Positions 1 through 6,064 of a DNA stretch of 7,150 bases are shown one piece after another. The notes under the pieces were generated by a model. That model was given only the letters and a program-made list of their open reading frames with translations. It searched no databases and was not told where the DNA came from. The stretch is taken from positions 1-7,150 of the forward strand of contig JAFZDR010000093.1 of NCBI GenBank assembly GCA_017561105.1, read 5' to 3'. Every line of letters starts with the position of its first letter. Position 1 is the stretch's first letter. Made by a program: the position numbers and the translations under genes. The DNA is from Alistipes sp. Lineage in GTDB: Bacteria > Bacteroidota > Bacteroidia > Bacteroidales > Rikenellaceae.

Positions 1-551
1 ACCTGGCGCAATGCAGCGTCGCTCTGTACGGCAACGAAGTTCTCCAATGCACGCATACGGCTGTTTGCCGACACTGCAACCTCGCCTGTAGCGATAGGGG
101 TATCGATATCGAATACCGCCTTATAGATCTCGTTCTCGCGAATCTTCCAAACCAAAACCGAGCCGATAAGGATAGGGTTACCCTGCTTATCATTCACCTT
201 GATAGGCTCGGCATTGAGGTTACGGGCACGAAGGGAGATCTGCTTCTTCGACATAAAAGGATTTACCCACCAGAAACCTGTCTCCAACAAGTTACCGCGA
301 TAGTTACCGAAGAAAAGTAACACGCGAGCCTCATTTGGCTCGAGCATAATAAAGCCGAACATTGAGATAAAGCCGGCAAGCGCCAACAGCACACCACCTA
401 CGATTGCTGCAACATCATAGTAAGCAGGAAACTCACTACCTCCGTATCCGGCAAGTACAATACCGCCGAAGAACGACACCAACACAAGAACTAATGCTAC
501 AAAACCATTAGCCTTCCATCCCGAATAGATTTTGTTCTGATTCTGTTTCAT
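1..551 (-). CDS. SPFH/band 7 domain membrane protein (3' end outside window)
   Basis: Reading the minus strand from the ATG at 549-551 gives 183 open codons with no stop before the window edge, so only the N-terminal part is visible. Residues about 16-36 and 47-70 are two strongly hydrophobic segments (GFVALVLVLVSFFGG and AAIVGGVLLALAGFISMFGF), predicted membrane helices joined by a short loop. Straight after them comes the start of an SPFH domain: PNEARVLLFFGNYRG, then LLETGFWWVNPF, the usual opening of band-7/stomatin-like proteins. Proteins of this family oligomerise on membranes and organise microdomains or protect membrane proteins; the particular role of this Bacteroidota member is not deducible here. 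It has its own promoter at 618-649 and lies beyond the terminator of the upstream operon, so it is probably an independent transcription unit. The family call is solid; the subtype (QmcA-like, flotillin-like) is open. Confidence 0.88.
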   Translation of the reverse strand, partial: MKQNQNKIYSGWKANGFVALVLVLVSFFGGIVLAGYGGSEFPAYYDVAAIVGGVLLALAGFISMFGFIMLEPNEARVLLFFGNYRGNLLETGFWWVNPFMSKKQISLRARNLNAEPIKVNDKQGNPILIGSVLVWKIRENEIYKAVFDIDTPIATGEVAVSANSRMRALENFVAVQSDAALRQ

Positions 552-617
552 AACTGTAATATTTTTAAGGTTTATAAATTTGCCCTGCTTGTTCAAAATA
601 GTATCATTTTGATATCA

Positions 618-649
618 CAAAGTAAATGCAAAAATTTCGATTATCCAAA
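618..649 (-). promoter_or_regulatory. Bacteroidota-type promoter for the SPFH gene
   Basis: On the minus strand TTTG (646-649) is followed after 20 nt by TTACTTTG (618-625). This matches the known Bacteroides pattern, TTTG about 20 nt upstream of TAnnTTTG, with one mismatch in the -7 box. It lies about 65 nt upstream of the SPFH start codon and just downstream of the terminator of the preceding operon. The start site would be near 610-615. This is an inference from consensus matching. Confidence 0.55.
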
Positions 650-675
650 TATTTTTTGAAGTTTTTTTTATCTAA

Positions 676-705
676 AAAAGAAAAAAGCCACCAAAAGGTG
701 GCTTT
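676..705 (-). terminator. Rho-independent terminator after the HAD gene
   Basis: On the minus strand a perfect 9-bp stem AAAGCCACC / GGTGGCTTT (684-705) with a TTTT loop runs directly into a T-rich tract (TTTTTTCTTTTTT, overlapping the stem's last bases). It begins about 18 nt after the HAD stop codon and separates that operon from the SPFH promoter. On the plus strand the hairpin is followed only by TTTAATTTT and no plus-strand gene ends here, so the minus-strand reading is preferred. Confidence 0.9.
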
Positions 706-723
706 AATTTTCAACGACTTGAA

Positions 724-1281
724 TTACAATTCTACTTTTATGTATGGAGCACCGCACGCTTTAGCGGCTTCGATACCCACGGGCGAGTCCTCGAAGATAA
801 GTGTTTCGGCAGGTGTTACGCCCTCGATTTCCATCGCCTTAAGGAAGGCTTCGGGCGACGGTTTTGGCTCCAATGCATCGCTCGAAGTGAGCATTCCGTC
901 GATCTCCTTGTCGATGCCGAGGTAGCGCATTACATTCTCGATATTCTCCTTCTGTCCGGTCGAAACAATCCACACTTTACCACCCTTCGAGCGGAAATCT
1001 CGCGCAAAATTCCAAAGCGGTTCGTTGAGATACACAGTATCAAAACAGGTTGGATAGAGTTCGATTTTTCGGCGGCGTATACGGTCGATATCATCCTCGT
1101 TGGTAATACCTATTGCTCTCAGAAATTCGGGGCAACGCATACCGAAATAGCTGCGTCTATACTCCGCAGTATCGAGCTCGATACCCTCCTCGCGCAGAGC
1201 CAAAACATAGGCGTCCATATTGGCCTCTTCGGTCGAGGCAAGAGTTCCGTCAAAATCGAGAATTATAAGTTTTATCTGCAT
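724..1281 (-). CDS. HAD-superfamily hydrolase (beta-phosphoglucomutase/phosphoglycolate phosphatase-like)
   Basis: A 185-residue protein with all four haloacid dehalogenase motifs. Motif I is DFDGT at 9-13 (nucleophile D9, acid/base D11). Motif II is the serine in VSTG (S107). Motif III is K140 in LEPKPSPEAF, and motif IV is the acidic pair E164-D165 in FEDSPVGIEAA. The helical insert between motif I and residue about 90 is a small C1-type cap, which places it with beta-PGM or Gph-like phosphatases acting on small phosphorylated metabolites. The PSPE signature fits that subfamily, but the substrate cannot be read from sequence. It is the last gene of a minus-strand operon, starting 12 nt after the stop of the second M23 peptidase, and is followed by an intrinsic terminator. 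Its tie to the peptidases may be only co-transcription. Length and motifs indicate an intact gene. The ATG start puts motif I at residue 9, as usual for the family. Confidence 0.9.
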   Translation of the reverse strand: MQIKLIILDFDGTLASTEEANMDAYVLALREEGIELDTAEYRRSYFGMRCPEFLRAIGITNEDDIDRIRRRKIELYPTCFDTVYLNEPLWNFARDFRSKGGKVWIVSTGQKENIENVMRYLGIDKEIDGMLTSSDALEPKPSPEAFLKAMEIEGVTPAETLIFEDSPVGIEAAKACGAPYIKVEL

Positions 1282-1293
1282 CTTAAATCATTG

Positions 1294-2235
1294 TTAATCA
1301 AACGACTGCATACCCGACTGAGCAATACGCATAATTCGCTGATACTCGTCGGAAGTGAGCTCCATAAAGAAATAGTGAATAGGATTTACGCGCATACCGT
1401 TGTAACGCACCTCGTAGTGAAGATGCGGAGCAAGCGACAATCCCGAGTTGCCCGACAAGGCGATAATATCGCCGCGCTGCACACCTCTTCCGCGCTTAAC
1501 CTTGACGCTCTGGAGGTGGCTGTACGATGTTGTATAGCCATTTCTGTGGTCTATCACAACGGTTACTCCCGAGGTCGAATTTTTACCCTTTATCTCCTTA
1601 ACCACACCATCCGCAGTGGCAAAAATACGAGTACCCTCGGGCACTGCATAATCCACACCCTGATGCTCCTGCAAGGTGCGATAGAATGGGTGCATAAGTG
1701 TTCCGTATGCTGCAGTTAAAAGTGTGAGCTCGTGATTGGTAACCGGCTGAATTGACGGGATATTATTGCGCTTAGAACCAACAATTCGCAGTTCGTCGTC
1801 GAGTGTCGAATAGCTCTGCTCCAAAGCCGCGATTTTATCATCTAAAGAGTTGAGCGATCCCTCGAGCATATCCGACATTTCGCGATTACTCTTTGCCAGG
1901 AGCGACTCGTGCAACTCCACGCGTTTATTGTTGTACTCCGAGTCGAAATCATATGGCTCCGAGTCGAACATTATGGCAAATATATTGCGATCGCGCTCTA
2001 CGAGATTACCCACTGCCATAGCGAGAGTATCATACTCTGCCAGAAGTGTTTTATACTCATCTTTAAGGCGATCGGTGGAGTGTCGCAACTCATACTCGGC
2101 AGGTGTATCGAAGAGCAGCGAGAATATGACATAGTAGACGATAGCCGCACCAAACCACGCCAAAGCGTGTAGCGCACGACGACCTCTTCCTCTCTTTGTA
2201 TCTCTGTTACTATGTGCCATACCTCTAATTTCCAT
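1294..2235 (-). CDS. Membrane-anchored M23 (LytM) family metallopeptidase, second tandem copy
   Basis: A 313-residue protein. A basic N-terminus (RDTKRGRGRR) is followed by one hydrophobic segment at about 24-42, consistent with an N-in membrane anchor and a periplasmic body. Residues about 45-155 look like coiled-coil spacer, rich in charged residues with heptad-like leucines. The C-terminal LytM domain has the complete zinc and catalytic set: H191xxxD195 (HQGVD), H240 (SYSHLQ) and H271-L-H273 (PHLHYEV). Such enzymes cleave peptidoglycan stem-peptide cross-links, but an intact site does not prove which bond. The tail NPIHYF...LTSDEYQRIM closely matches the upstream paralogue. The start at 2233-2235 overlaps that gene by 11 nt and has a GAGG about 9 nt upstream. 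An alternative in-frame ATG at 2218-2220 (MAHSN) would leave a 4-nt gap. Both support translational coupling in one operon. Confidence 0.9.
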   Translation of the reverse strand: MEIRGMAHSNRDTKRGRGRRALHALAWFGAAIVYYVIFSLLFDTPAEYELRHSTDRLKDEYKTLLAEYDTLAMAVGNLVERDRNIFAIMFDSEPYDFDSEYNNKRVELHESLLAKSNREMSDMLEGSLNSLDDKIAALEQSYSTLDDELRIVGSKRNNIPSIQPVTNHELTLLTAAYGTLMHPFYRTLQEHQGVDYAVPEGTRIFATADGVVKEIKGKNSTSGVTVVIDHRNGYTTSYSHLQSVKVKRGRGVQRGDIIALSGNSGLSLAPHLHYEVRYNGMRVNPIHYFFMELTSDEYQRIMRIAQSGMQSFD

Positions 2236-3205
2236 CGTTTGTGCCCTCGTCGGTCTCGAGGTCGGAGTTATACTTCATATTCTCCATCAGCTGACGATAC
2301 TCATCGCTCGTCATATTACGATTGAAGTAGTTTACCGGATTTACATTGCGGCCAAGATACAACACCTCGTAGTGAAGGTGTGGACCCGTAGAGCCACCCG
2401 AAGAGCCTACCTCGCCAATGAGCTGTCCACGCTGCACCTTATCGCCCGGTTTTACAAACATCTTGAGCAGGTGAGCATAGCGAGTCTTATATCCGAACTT
2501 GTGATTTATAAGTATCTGTCGGCCATATCCTCGACGGCGTTTGCCCTGATCAATCTTCTCGACTACTCCATCGCCCGTAGCATAGACAGGCACACCATAG
2601 TCGGTGGACATATCCACGCCCTTGTGCATGGTTCGTATCTTGAGAATAGGATGCTTCTTGCGCACACCGAAGGCATAGAAAGCCTTCAAACGAGTTCTAT
2701 CGATAGGCCATATTGCGGGTATGGCGAGCGACATATGCTCCTTATCCTTAGCTAACACCTGCAACTCGTCCAACGAGCGCGATACGGCGTATGTTTGGCG
2801 AGTTACCGCATCGAACGAACGCCAGGTCGAAGCCATAAGCTCGGAGTATTCGTCGCCTGCGACATGCTCATACTTTGACTCGGGATAAGGATTATAGATA
2901 CCCTGAATGGCAAGTGTATCACTCGAGAAGAGTCGGCGATATACATAGTGATCGCGATGACGGATCTCCTCGACCTTGCTCTGCAACGAGGCTATACGCC
3001 CTTGCAAGATCTCATACTTCAAGACTATTTCGCGATTCTCGGCTGCAATTTGGTGCATCTTCGGGGTGTAGAAAAGATAGGAGATCGCCATATTCAGGAG
3101 CGAAATAACGATAAATCCGATCAACGCCTGACGCAGAATGTTGTATCGGTTTCGTCGCTTCGAGGTATTTTTCACCTCCGCAGTATGGTTAATCTCTCTT
3201 TTCAA
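2225..3205 (-). CDS. Membrane-anchored M23 (LytM) family metallopeptidase, first tandem copy
   Basis: Numbered from the TTG at 3203-3205, the product is 326 residues. A basic N-terminus (SKRRNRYNILRQ) precedes a membrane helix at about 27-46. A charged, likely coiled-coil region follows (about 48-90), then a linker with RHRDHYVYRRLF. The C-terminal LytM domain has a full active site: H194xxxD198 (HKGVD), H245 (RYAHL) and H276-L-H278 (PHLHYEV). The expected role is a periplasmic peptidoglycan endopeptidase. The start is uncertain. The open frame extends to a TTG at 3262, but that TTG is part of a good promoter and so is probably not translated. The first in-frame ATG lies inside the membrane helix. 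TTG 3205 and GTG 3175 are the remaining candidates; I use 3205 because it overlaps the TGA of a tiny upstream ORF. The gene heads the operon with the second M23 copy and the HAD gene. Confidence 0.88.
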   Translation of the reverse strand: MKREINHTAEVKNTSKRRNRYNILRQALIGFIVISLLNMAISYLFYTPKMHQIAAENREIVLKYEILQGRIASLQSKVEEIRHRDHYVYRRLFSSDTLAIQGIYNPYPESKYEHVAGDEYSELMASTWRSFDAVTRQTYAVSRSLDELQVLAKDKEHMSLAIPAIWPIDRTRLKAFYAFGVRKKHPILKIRTMHKGVDMSTDYGVPVYATGDGVVEKIDQGKRRRGYGRQILINHKFGYKTRYAHLLKMFVKPGDKVQRGQLIGEVGSSGGSTGPHLHYEVLYLGRNVNPVNYFNRNMTSDEYRQLMENMKYNSDLETDEGTNDGN

Positions 3206-3222
3206 CGCGAAAAAACTTTCAT
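3202..3222 (-). other. Possible six-codon upstream ORF (MKVFSR)
   Basis: On the minus strand ATG at 3220-3222 opens a six-codon frame ending in TGA at 3202-3204. The TGA overlaps the in-frame TTG (3203-3205) of the M23 gene as TTGA. The tiny ORF contains a T6 run (3210-3215). It lies within about 10 nt of the predicted transcription start. It is either a real leader ORF that couples to the peptidase gene, or the true start of the peptidase gene put out of frame by one missing T. Sequence alone cannot decide, and chance is also possible. Confidence 0.3.
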
Positions 3223-3231
3223 TTATTGGTG

Positions 3232-3262
3232 CAAAATTAACTATAATTTTGTACTTTTGCAA
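3232..3262 (-). promoter_or_regulatory. Promoter of the M23-M23-HAD operon
   Basis: On the minus strand TTG (3260-3262) is followed after 20 nt by TAATTTTG (3232-3239), an exact match to the Bacteroidota -7 consensus TAnnTTTG. Transcription would start near 3224-3228. Its position shows that the longest possible reading of the M23 frame, from TTG 3262, is not the translated one. The -7 box is one arm of a perfect inverted repeat whose other arm is the divergent alaS -7 box. Confidence 0.6.
3244..3259 (+). promoter_or_regulatory. Divergent promoter -7 boxes for alaS
   Basis: Two perfect TAnnTTTG matches lie head to tail on the plus strand: TAATTTTG (3244-3251) and TACTTTTG (3252-3259). The -33 element is weak. 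A TTG at 3226-3228 sits 15 and 23 nt from the two boxes, neither ideal, and ATTT at 3221-3224 is better spaced for the first box. The predicted start lies around 3258-3267, giving an alaS leader of about 70-78 nt. Which box is used cannot be settled by eye. Confidence 0.45.
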
Positions 3263-3270
3263 CCGATTTA

Positions 3271-3298
3271 TCGCGCGTGTATGCGTAAAGGTGCGCGA
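3271..3298 (+). promoter_or_regulatory. GC-rich hairpin in the alaS 5' leader
   Basis: TCGCGC (3271-3276) can pair perfectly with GCGCGA (3293-3298) around a 16-nt loop, in an otherwise AT-rich leader just downstream of the predicted start site. No U tract follows, so it is not an intrinsic terminator. No T-box features are recognisable in so short a leader. A role in RNA stability or as a protein-binding site is inference only, and a chance 6-bp pairing is possible. Confidence 0.3.
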
Positions 3299-3335
3299 AC
3301 ATTAGTATAACGAATTGAGATTAAACTTATTACAT

Positions 3336-5951
3336 ATGATGAATTCAAAGCAAATACGCCAGGCGTTTCTCGATTTCTTTGAGGAGAAACAACACATGAT
3401 TGTGCCATCGGCACCAATGGTAGTGAAGAATGACCCGACTTTGATGTTTACAAATGCGGGTATGAACCAATTTAAGGATATTTTCCTTGGTAATGCAGAG
3501 CGCAAGTCGCCTCGCGCTGCCGACTCACAGAAGTGTCTTCGTGTGTCGGGTAAGCACAACGACTTGGAGGAGGTAGGTCACGACACCTACCACCACACAA
3601 TGTTCGAGATGCTCGGTAACTGGTCTTTCGGCGATTACTTCAAGGCTGAGGCTATCGCTTGGGCTTGGGAGCTTTTGACTGAGGTTTACAAGTTACCAAA
3701 GGAGCGTATGTACGCAACCGTATTCGAGGGTTCGGAAGAGGACGGAGTACCATTCGACCAGGAGGCTTACGACTTCTGGAAGGAGCGTTTGCCTGAGGAT
3801 CACATCATCCGCGGTAACAAGCACGACAACTTCTGGGAGATGGGCGAGACAGGTCCTTGCGGTCCTTGTAGCGAGATCCACTTCGACCTCCGCGACGAGG
3901 CTGAGATCGCAGTTAAGCCGGGTCGTGAGATGGTAAACATGGGTCACCCACAGGTTATCGAGATTTGGAACCTCGTATTTATGCAGTTCAACCGCAAGGC
4001 TAATGGCTCGTTGGAGTCGTTGCCTGCAAAGCATGTTGATACAGGTATGGGCTTCGAGCGCTTGTGTATGATTATGCAGGGTGTGAAGTCGAACTACGAT
4101 ACCGATGTATTCCAGTCTACAATCAAGGTTTTGGCCGAGATGTCGGGCAAGGAGTATGGCAAGGAGGAGGCTACCGATGTAGCAATGCGTGTTATCGCTG
4201 ACCACCTCCGTGCTATCGCATTCTCGATTGCTGACGGTCAGTTGCCATCGAATGTAAAGGCAGGTTATGTTATCCGTCGTATCTTGCGCCGTGCAGTGCG
4301 TTACGGTTACACATACCTCGGTTTCAACGAGCCGTTTATCTGCCGCTTGGTACCAACATTGGTTGAGCAGATGGGCGAGCAGTACCCTGAGTTGAAGGCA
4401 CAGCAGTCACTCGTTGAGCGCGTTATCGAGGAGGAGGAGGCATCATTCCTCCGCACCTTGGCAACAGGTATCAACCTCTTGGAGGGCGTTATCAAGGAGT
4501 GCAACGGTAAGATTTCGGGTAAGAACGCATTCTTGCTCTACGATACATACGGATTCCCAATCGACTTGACCGAGCTTATCGCTAAGGAGCAGGGCGTAGA
4601 GGTTGATCTCGAGGAGTTCGAGAAGGAGTTGCAGGCTCAGAAGGAGCGTTCGCGTAATGCCGCAGCTCAGGACATCGACGACTGGAAGGAGATTATTGCA
4701 GATGCCAAGAATGAGGAGTTCGTAGGTTACGACACTCTCGAGGCTGATATCCGCATCGCTCGTGTTCGTAAGGTTCAGACCAAGAATAAGGTTTCGTACC
4801 AGATGGTATTCGACAAGACTCCATTCTACGGCAACTCGGGTGGTCAGGTTGGCGACACAGGTTACATCGAGTCGGCAAACGAGAAGATCGAGATCGTAGC
4901 TACCGAGAAGGAGAATGGTCTTATTATCCACATTGCAAACAATTTGCCTGAGAACTTGGAGGCTGAGTTCCACGCAGTGGTAAATCCGGTAAAGCGTCAG
5001 TGCTCGGCAAATAACCATACCGCAACCCACCTTCTCCACGCAGCATTGCGCAAGGTGTTAGGTTCGCATGTTGAGCAGAAGGGCTCGATGGTATCGCCAG
5101 ACACCCTCCGTTTCGACTTCTCACACTTCCAGAAGATGACCGACGAGGAGATTCGTGCAGTTGAGCGTGAGGTTAATGCAAAGATTCGTTTGAACTCTCC
5201 ACTCGACGAGAACCGCGAGGCTACTCAGGAGGAGGCTCAGGCTGCAGGCGCAATGATGCTCTTCGGTGAGAAGTATGGCGATAAGGTGCGTATGGTACGC
5301 TTCGGTGAGTCGGTTGAGTTGTGCGGTGGTACCCACACCTCGGCTACCGGTAATATCGGTATGTTCAAGATTGTGTCGGAGTCGGCTATTTCGGCAGGTG
5401 TACGCCGTATCGAGGCTGTAACAGGCGAGAAGGCTGAGGCAACAGTATATGCAGCACAGGATCTCATCGCATCGCTCGGTGAGATGATTGGTAACTCGCA
5501 GCTCGTTCCTGCAATCAAGCGTTTGTTGGAGAACAACGAGTCGTTGGCCGGTGAGTTGGAGGCTATGCAGAAGGAGCAGCTCAACGCTATGACCGAGAAT
5601 ATCTTGGCTAACACAACCGAGACTGACGGCTACTTCGTAGTTGCTCGTCAGATGCACCGTCAGGCAGACTTCGTTAAGAACTTGGCTTACAATTTGCGCG
5701 CTCGCAAGTCGAACCTCGTTATGATTGTCGGCTCGGCAGTAGCAGGCAAGGCTACCCTCACAATCATGCTCGGCGACGATGTTGTTGCTAAGGGTGTAGA
5801 TGCAGGTGCAGTAGTTCGCGAGGCAGCAAAGGCTATCCAGGGCGGTGGCGGCGGTCAGAAGTTCTTCGCTACAGCAGGCGGAAAGAACCCTGACGGCTTG
5901 GCTGAGGCTATCACAAAGGCTGAGGAGCTGATTCTCGCTGCGCTCCAATAA
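3336..5951 (+). CDS. alaS: Alanyl-tRNA synthetase
   Basis: A 871-residue class II aminoacyl-tRNA synthetase that charges tRNA-Ala in the cytoplasm; E. coli AlaRS has 876 residues. The catalytic domain starts with [12 protein letters not shown] and has the motif 1 region [17 protein letters not shown] (32-48). Motif 2 runs from [16 protein letters not shown] to [14 protein letters not shown], with R69 the expected ATP-binding arginine. Motif 3 is DTGMGFERL from D235. The editing domain has its zinc ligands: H561 and H565 in HTATHLL, and C663 and H667 in CGGTH, so clearance of mischarged Ser/Gly should be intact. The end is the C-Ala domain with its glycine-rich [14 protein letters not shown] stretch. 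ATGs at 3336 and 3339 are both possible starts; an upstream TTG at 3315 is less likely. Codon use is strongly biased (GAG, AAG, GGT, CGT), as in highly expressed genes. It diverges from the peptidase operon and precedes gpmI. Confidence 0.98.
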   Translation: MMNSKQIRQAFLDFFEEKQHMIVPSAPMVVKNDPTLMFTNAGMNQFKDIFLGNAERKSPRAADSQKCLRVSGKHNDLEEVGHDTYHHTMFEMLGNWSFGDYFKAEAIAWAWELLTEVYKLPKERMYATVFEGSEEDGVPFDQEAYDFWKERLPEDHIIRGNKHDNFWEMGETGPCGPCSEIHFDLRDEAEIAVKPGREMVNMGHPQVIEIWNLVFMQFNRKANGSLESLPAKHVDTGMGFERLCMIMQGVKSNYDTDVFQSTIKVLAEMSGKEYGKEEATDVAMRVIADHLRAIAFSIADGQLPSNVKAGYVIRRILRRAVRYGYTYLGFNEPFICRLVPTLVEQMGEQYPELKAQQSLVERVIEEEEASFLRTLATGINLLEGVIKECNGKISGKNAFLLYDTYGFPIDLTELIAKEQGVEVDLEEFEKELQAQKERSRNAAAQDIDDWKEIIADAKNEEFVGYDTLEADIRIARVRKVQTKNKVSYQMVFDKTPFYGNSGGQVGDTGYIESANEKIEIVATEKENGLIIHIANNLPENLEAEFHAVVNPVKRQCSANNHTATHLLHAALRKVLGSHVEQKGSMVSPDTLRFDFSHFQKMTDEEIRAVEREVNAKIRLNSPLDENREATQEEAQAAGAMMLFGEKYGDKVRMVRFGESVELCGGTHTSATGNIGMFKIVSESAISAGVRRIEAVTGEKAEATVYAAQDLIASLGEMIGNSQLVPAIKRLLENNESLAGELEAMQKEQLNAMTENILANTTETDGYFVVARQMHRQADFVKNLAYNLRARKSNLVMIVGSAVAGKATLTIMLGDDVVAKGVDAGAVVREAAKAIQGGGGGQKFFATAGGKNPDGLAEAITKAEELILAALQ

Positions 5952-5954
5952 AGG

Positions 5955-6049
5955 GCTGTTAGCTATTGGCCATTAGCCATTAGCTGGAAAAAGATATTGA
6001 ATTAAAAATTAAATAAAAAGCCAATGGCTAAGAGCTAATGGCTAAAAGC
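5955..6049. repeat. Heptad-built inverted repeat between alaS and gpmI
   Basis: The left arm (5955-5985) and right arm (6019-6049) are 31 nt each, separated by a 33-nt AT-rich spacer. The left arm is GCT plus four tandem heptads: GTTAGCT, ATTGGCC, ATTAGCC, ATTAGCT. The right arm has four heptads in the opposite sense (AGCCAAT, GGCTAAG, AGCTAAT, GGCTAAA) plus AGC. The arms pair at 25 of 31 positions, plus 2 G-U pairs in the plus-strand transcript. No U tract follows the right arm, so it is not a standard terminator. It may act as a read-through processing or stabilising hairpin, or be a member of a dispersed intergenic repeat family. It begins 3 nt after the alaS stop and ends 15 nt before the gpmI ATG at 6065. 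No good promoter is visible in the spacer. Confidence 0.85.
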
Positions 6050-6064
6050 AAAAATATGATAATT

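Noticed and set aside
684..705. Terminator hairpin considered as bidirectional
   Set aside because: The plus-strand side has only a broken TTTAATTTT tract and no plus-strand gene ends here, so only the minus-strand assignment is supported.
626..925. Plus-strand 99-codon frame starting in the SPFH promoter region
   Set aside because: It runs through the terminator hairpin and into the HAD gene on the other strand; low-complexity lysine-rich start and no recognisable domain.
1291..2755. Plus-strand open frames opposite the two M23 genes
   Set aside because: They overlap peptidase genes with full active-site motifs and lack any coherent domain.
3263..3335. T-box riboswitch upstream of alaS
   Set aside because: The leader is only about 70-80 nt, lacks a recognisable T-box consensus or terminator/antiterminator pair, and T-boxes are not typical of Bacteroidota.
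3693..5039. Antisense open frames within the 5' and middle parts of alaS
   Set aside because: Shadows of the synthetase reading frame; the translations show no family resemblance and are unusually rich in Leu, Cys and Val.
5121..5948. Long open frame antisense to the 3' part of alaS (275 codons)
   Set aside because: It lies fully inside a certain gene. Strong codon bias in alaS avoids the codons that would create stops on the opposite strand, so open antisense frames are expected. The translation is Cys/Leu/Ser-rich low-information sequence with no recognisable domain.
5955..6049. CRISPR array or attachment site
   Set aside because: The repeats are 7 nt, contiguous and inverted, with no unique spacers of regular length, no tRNA or integrase nearby, and intact housekeeping genes on both sides.
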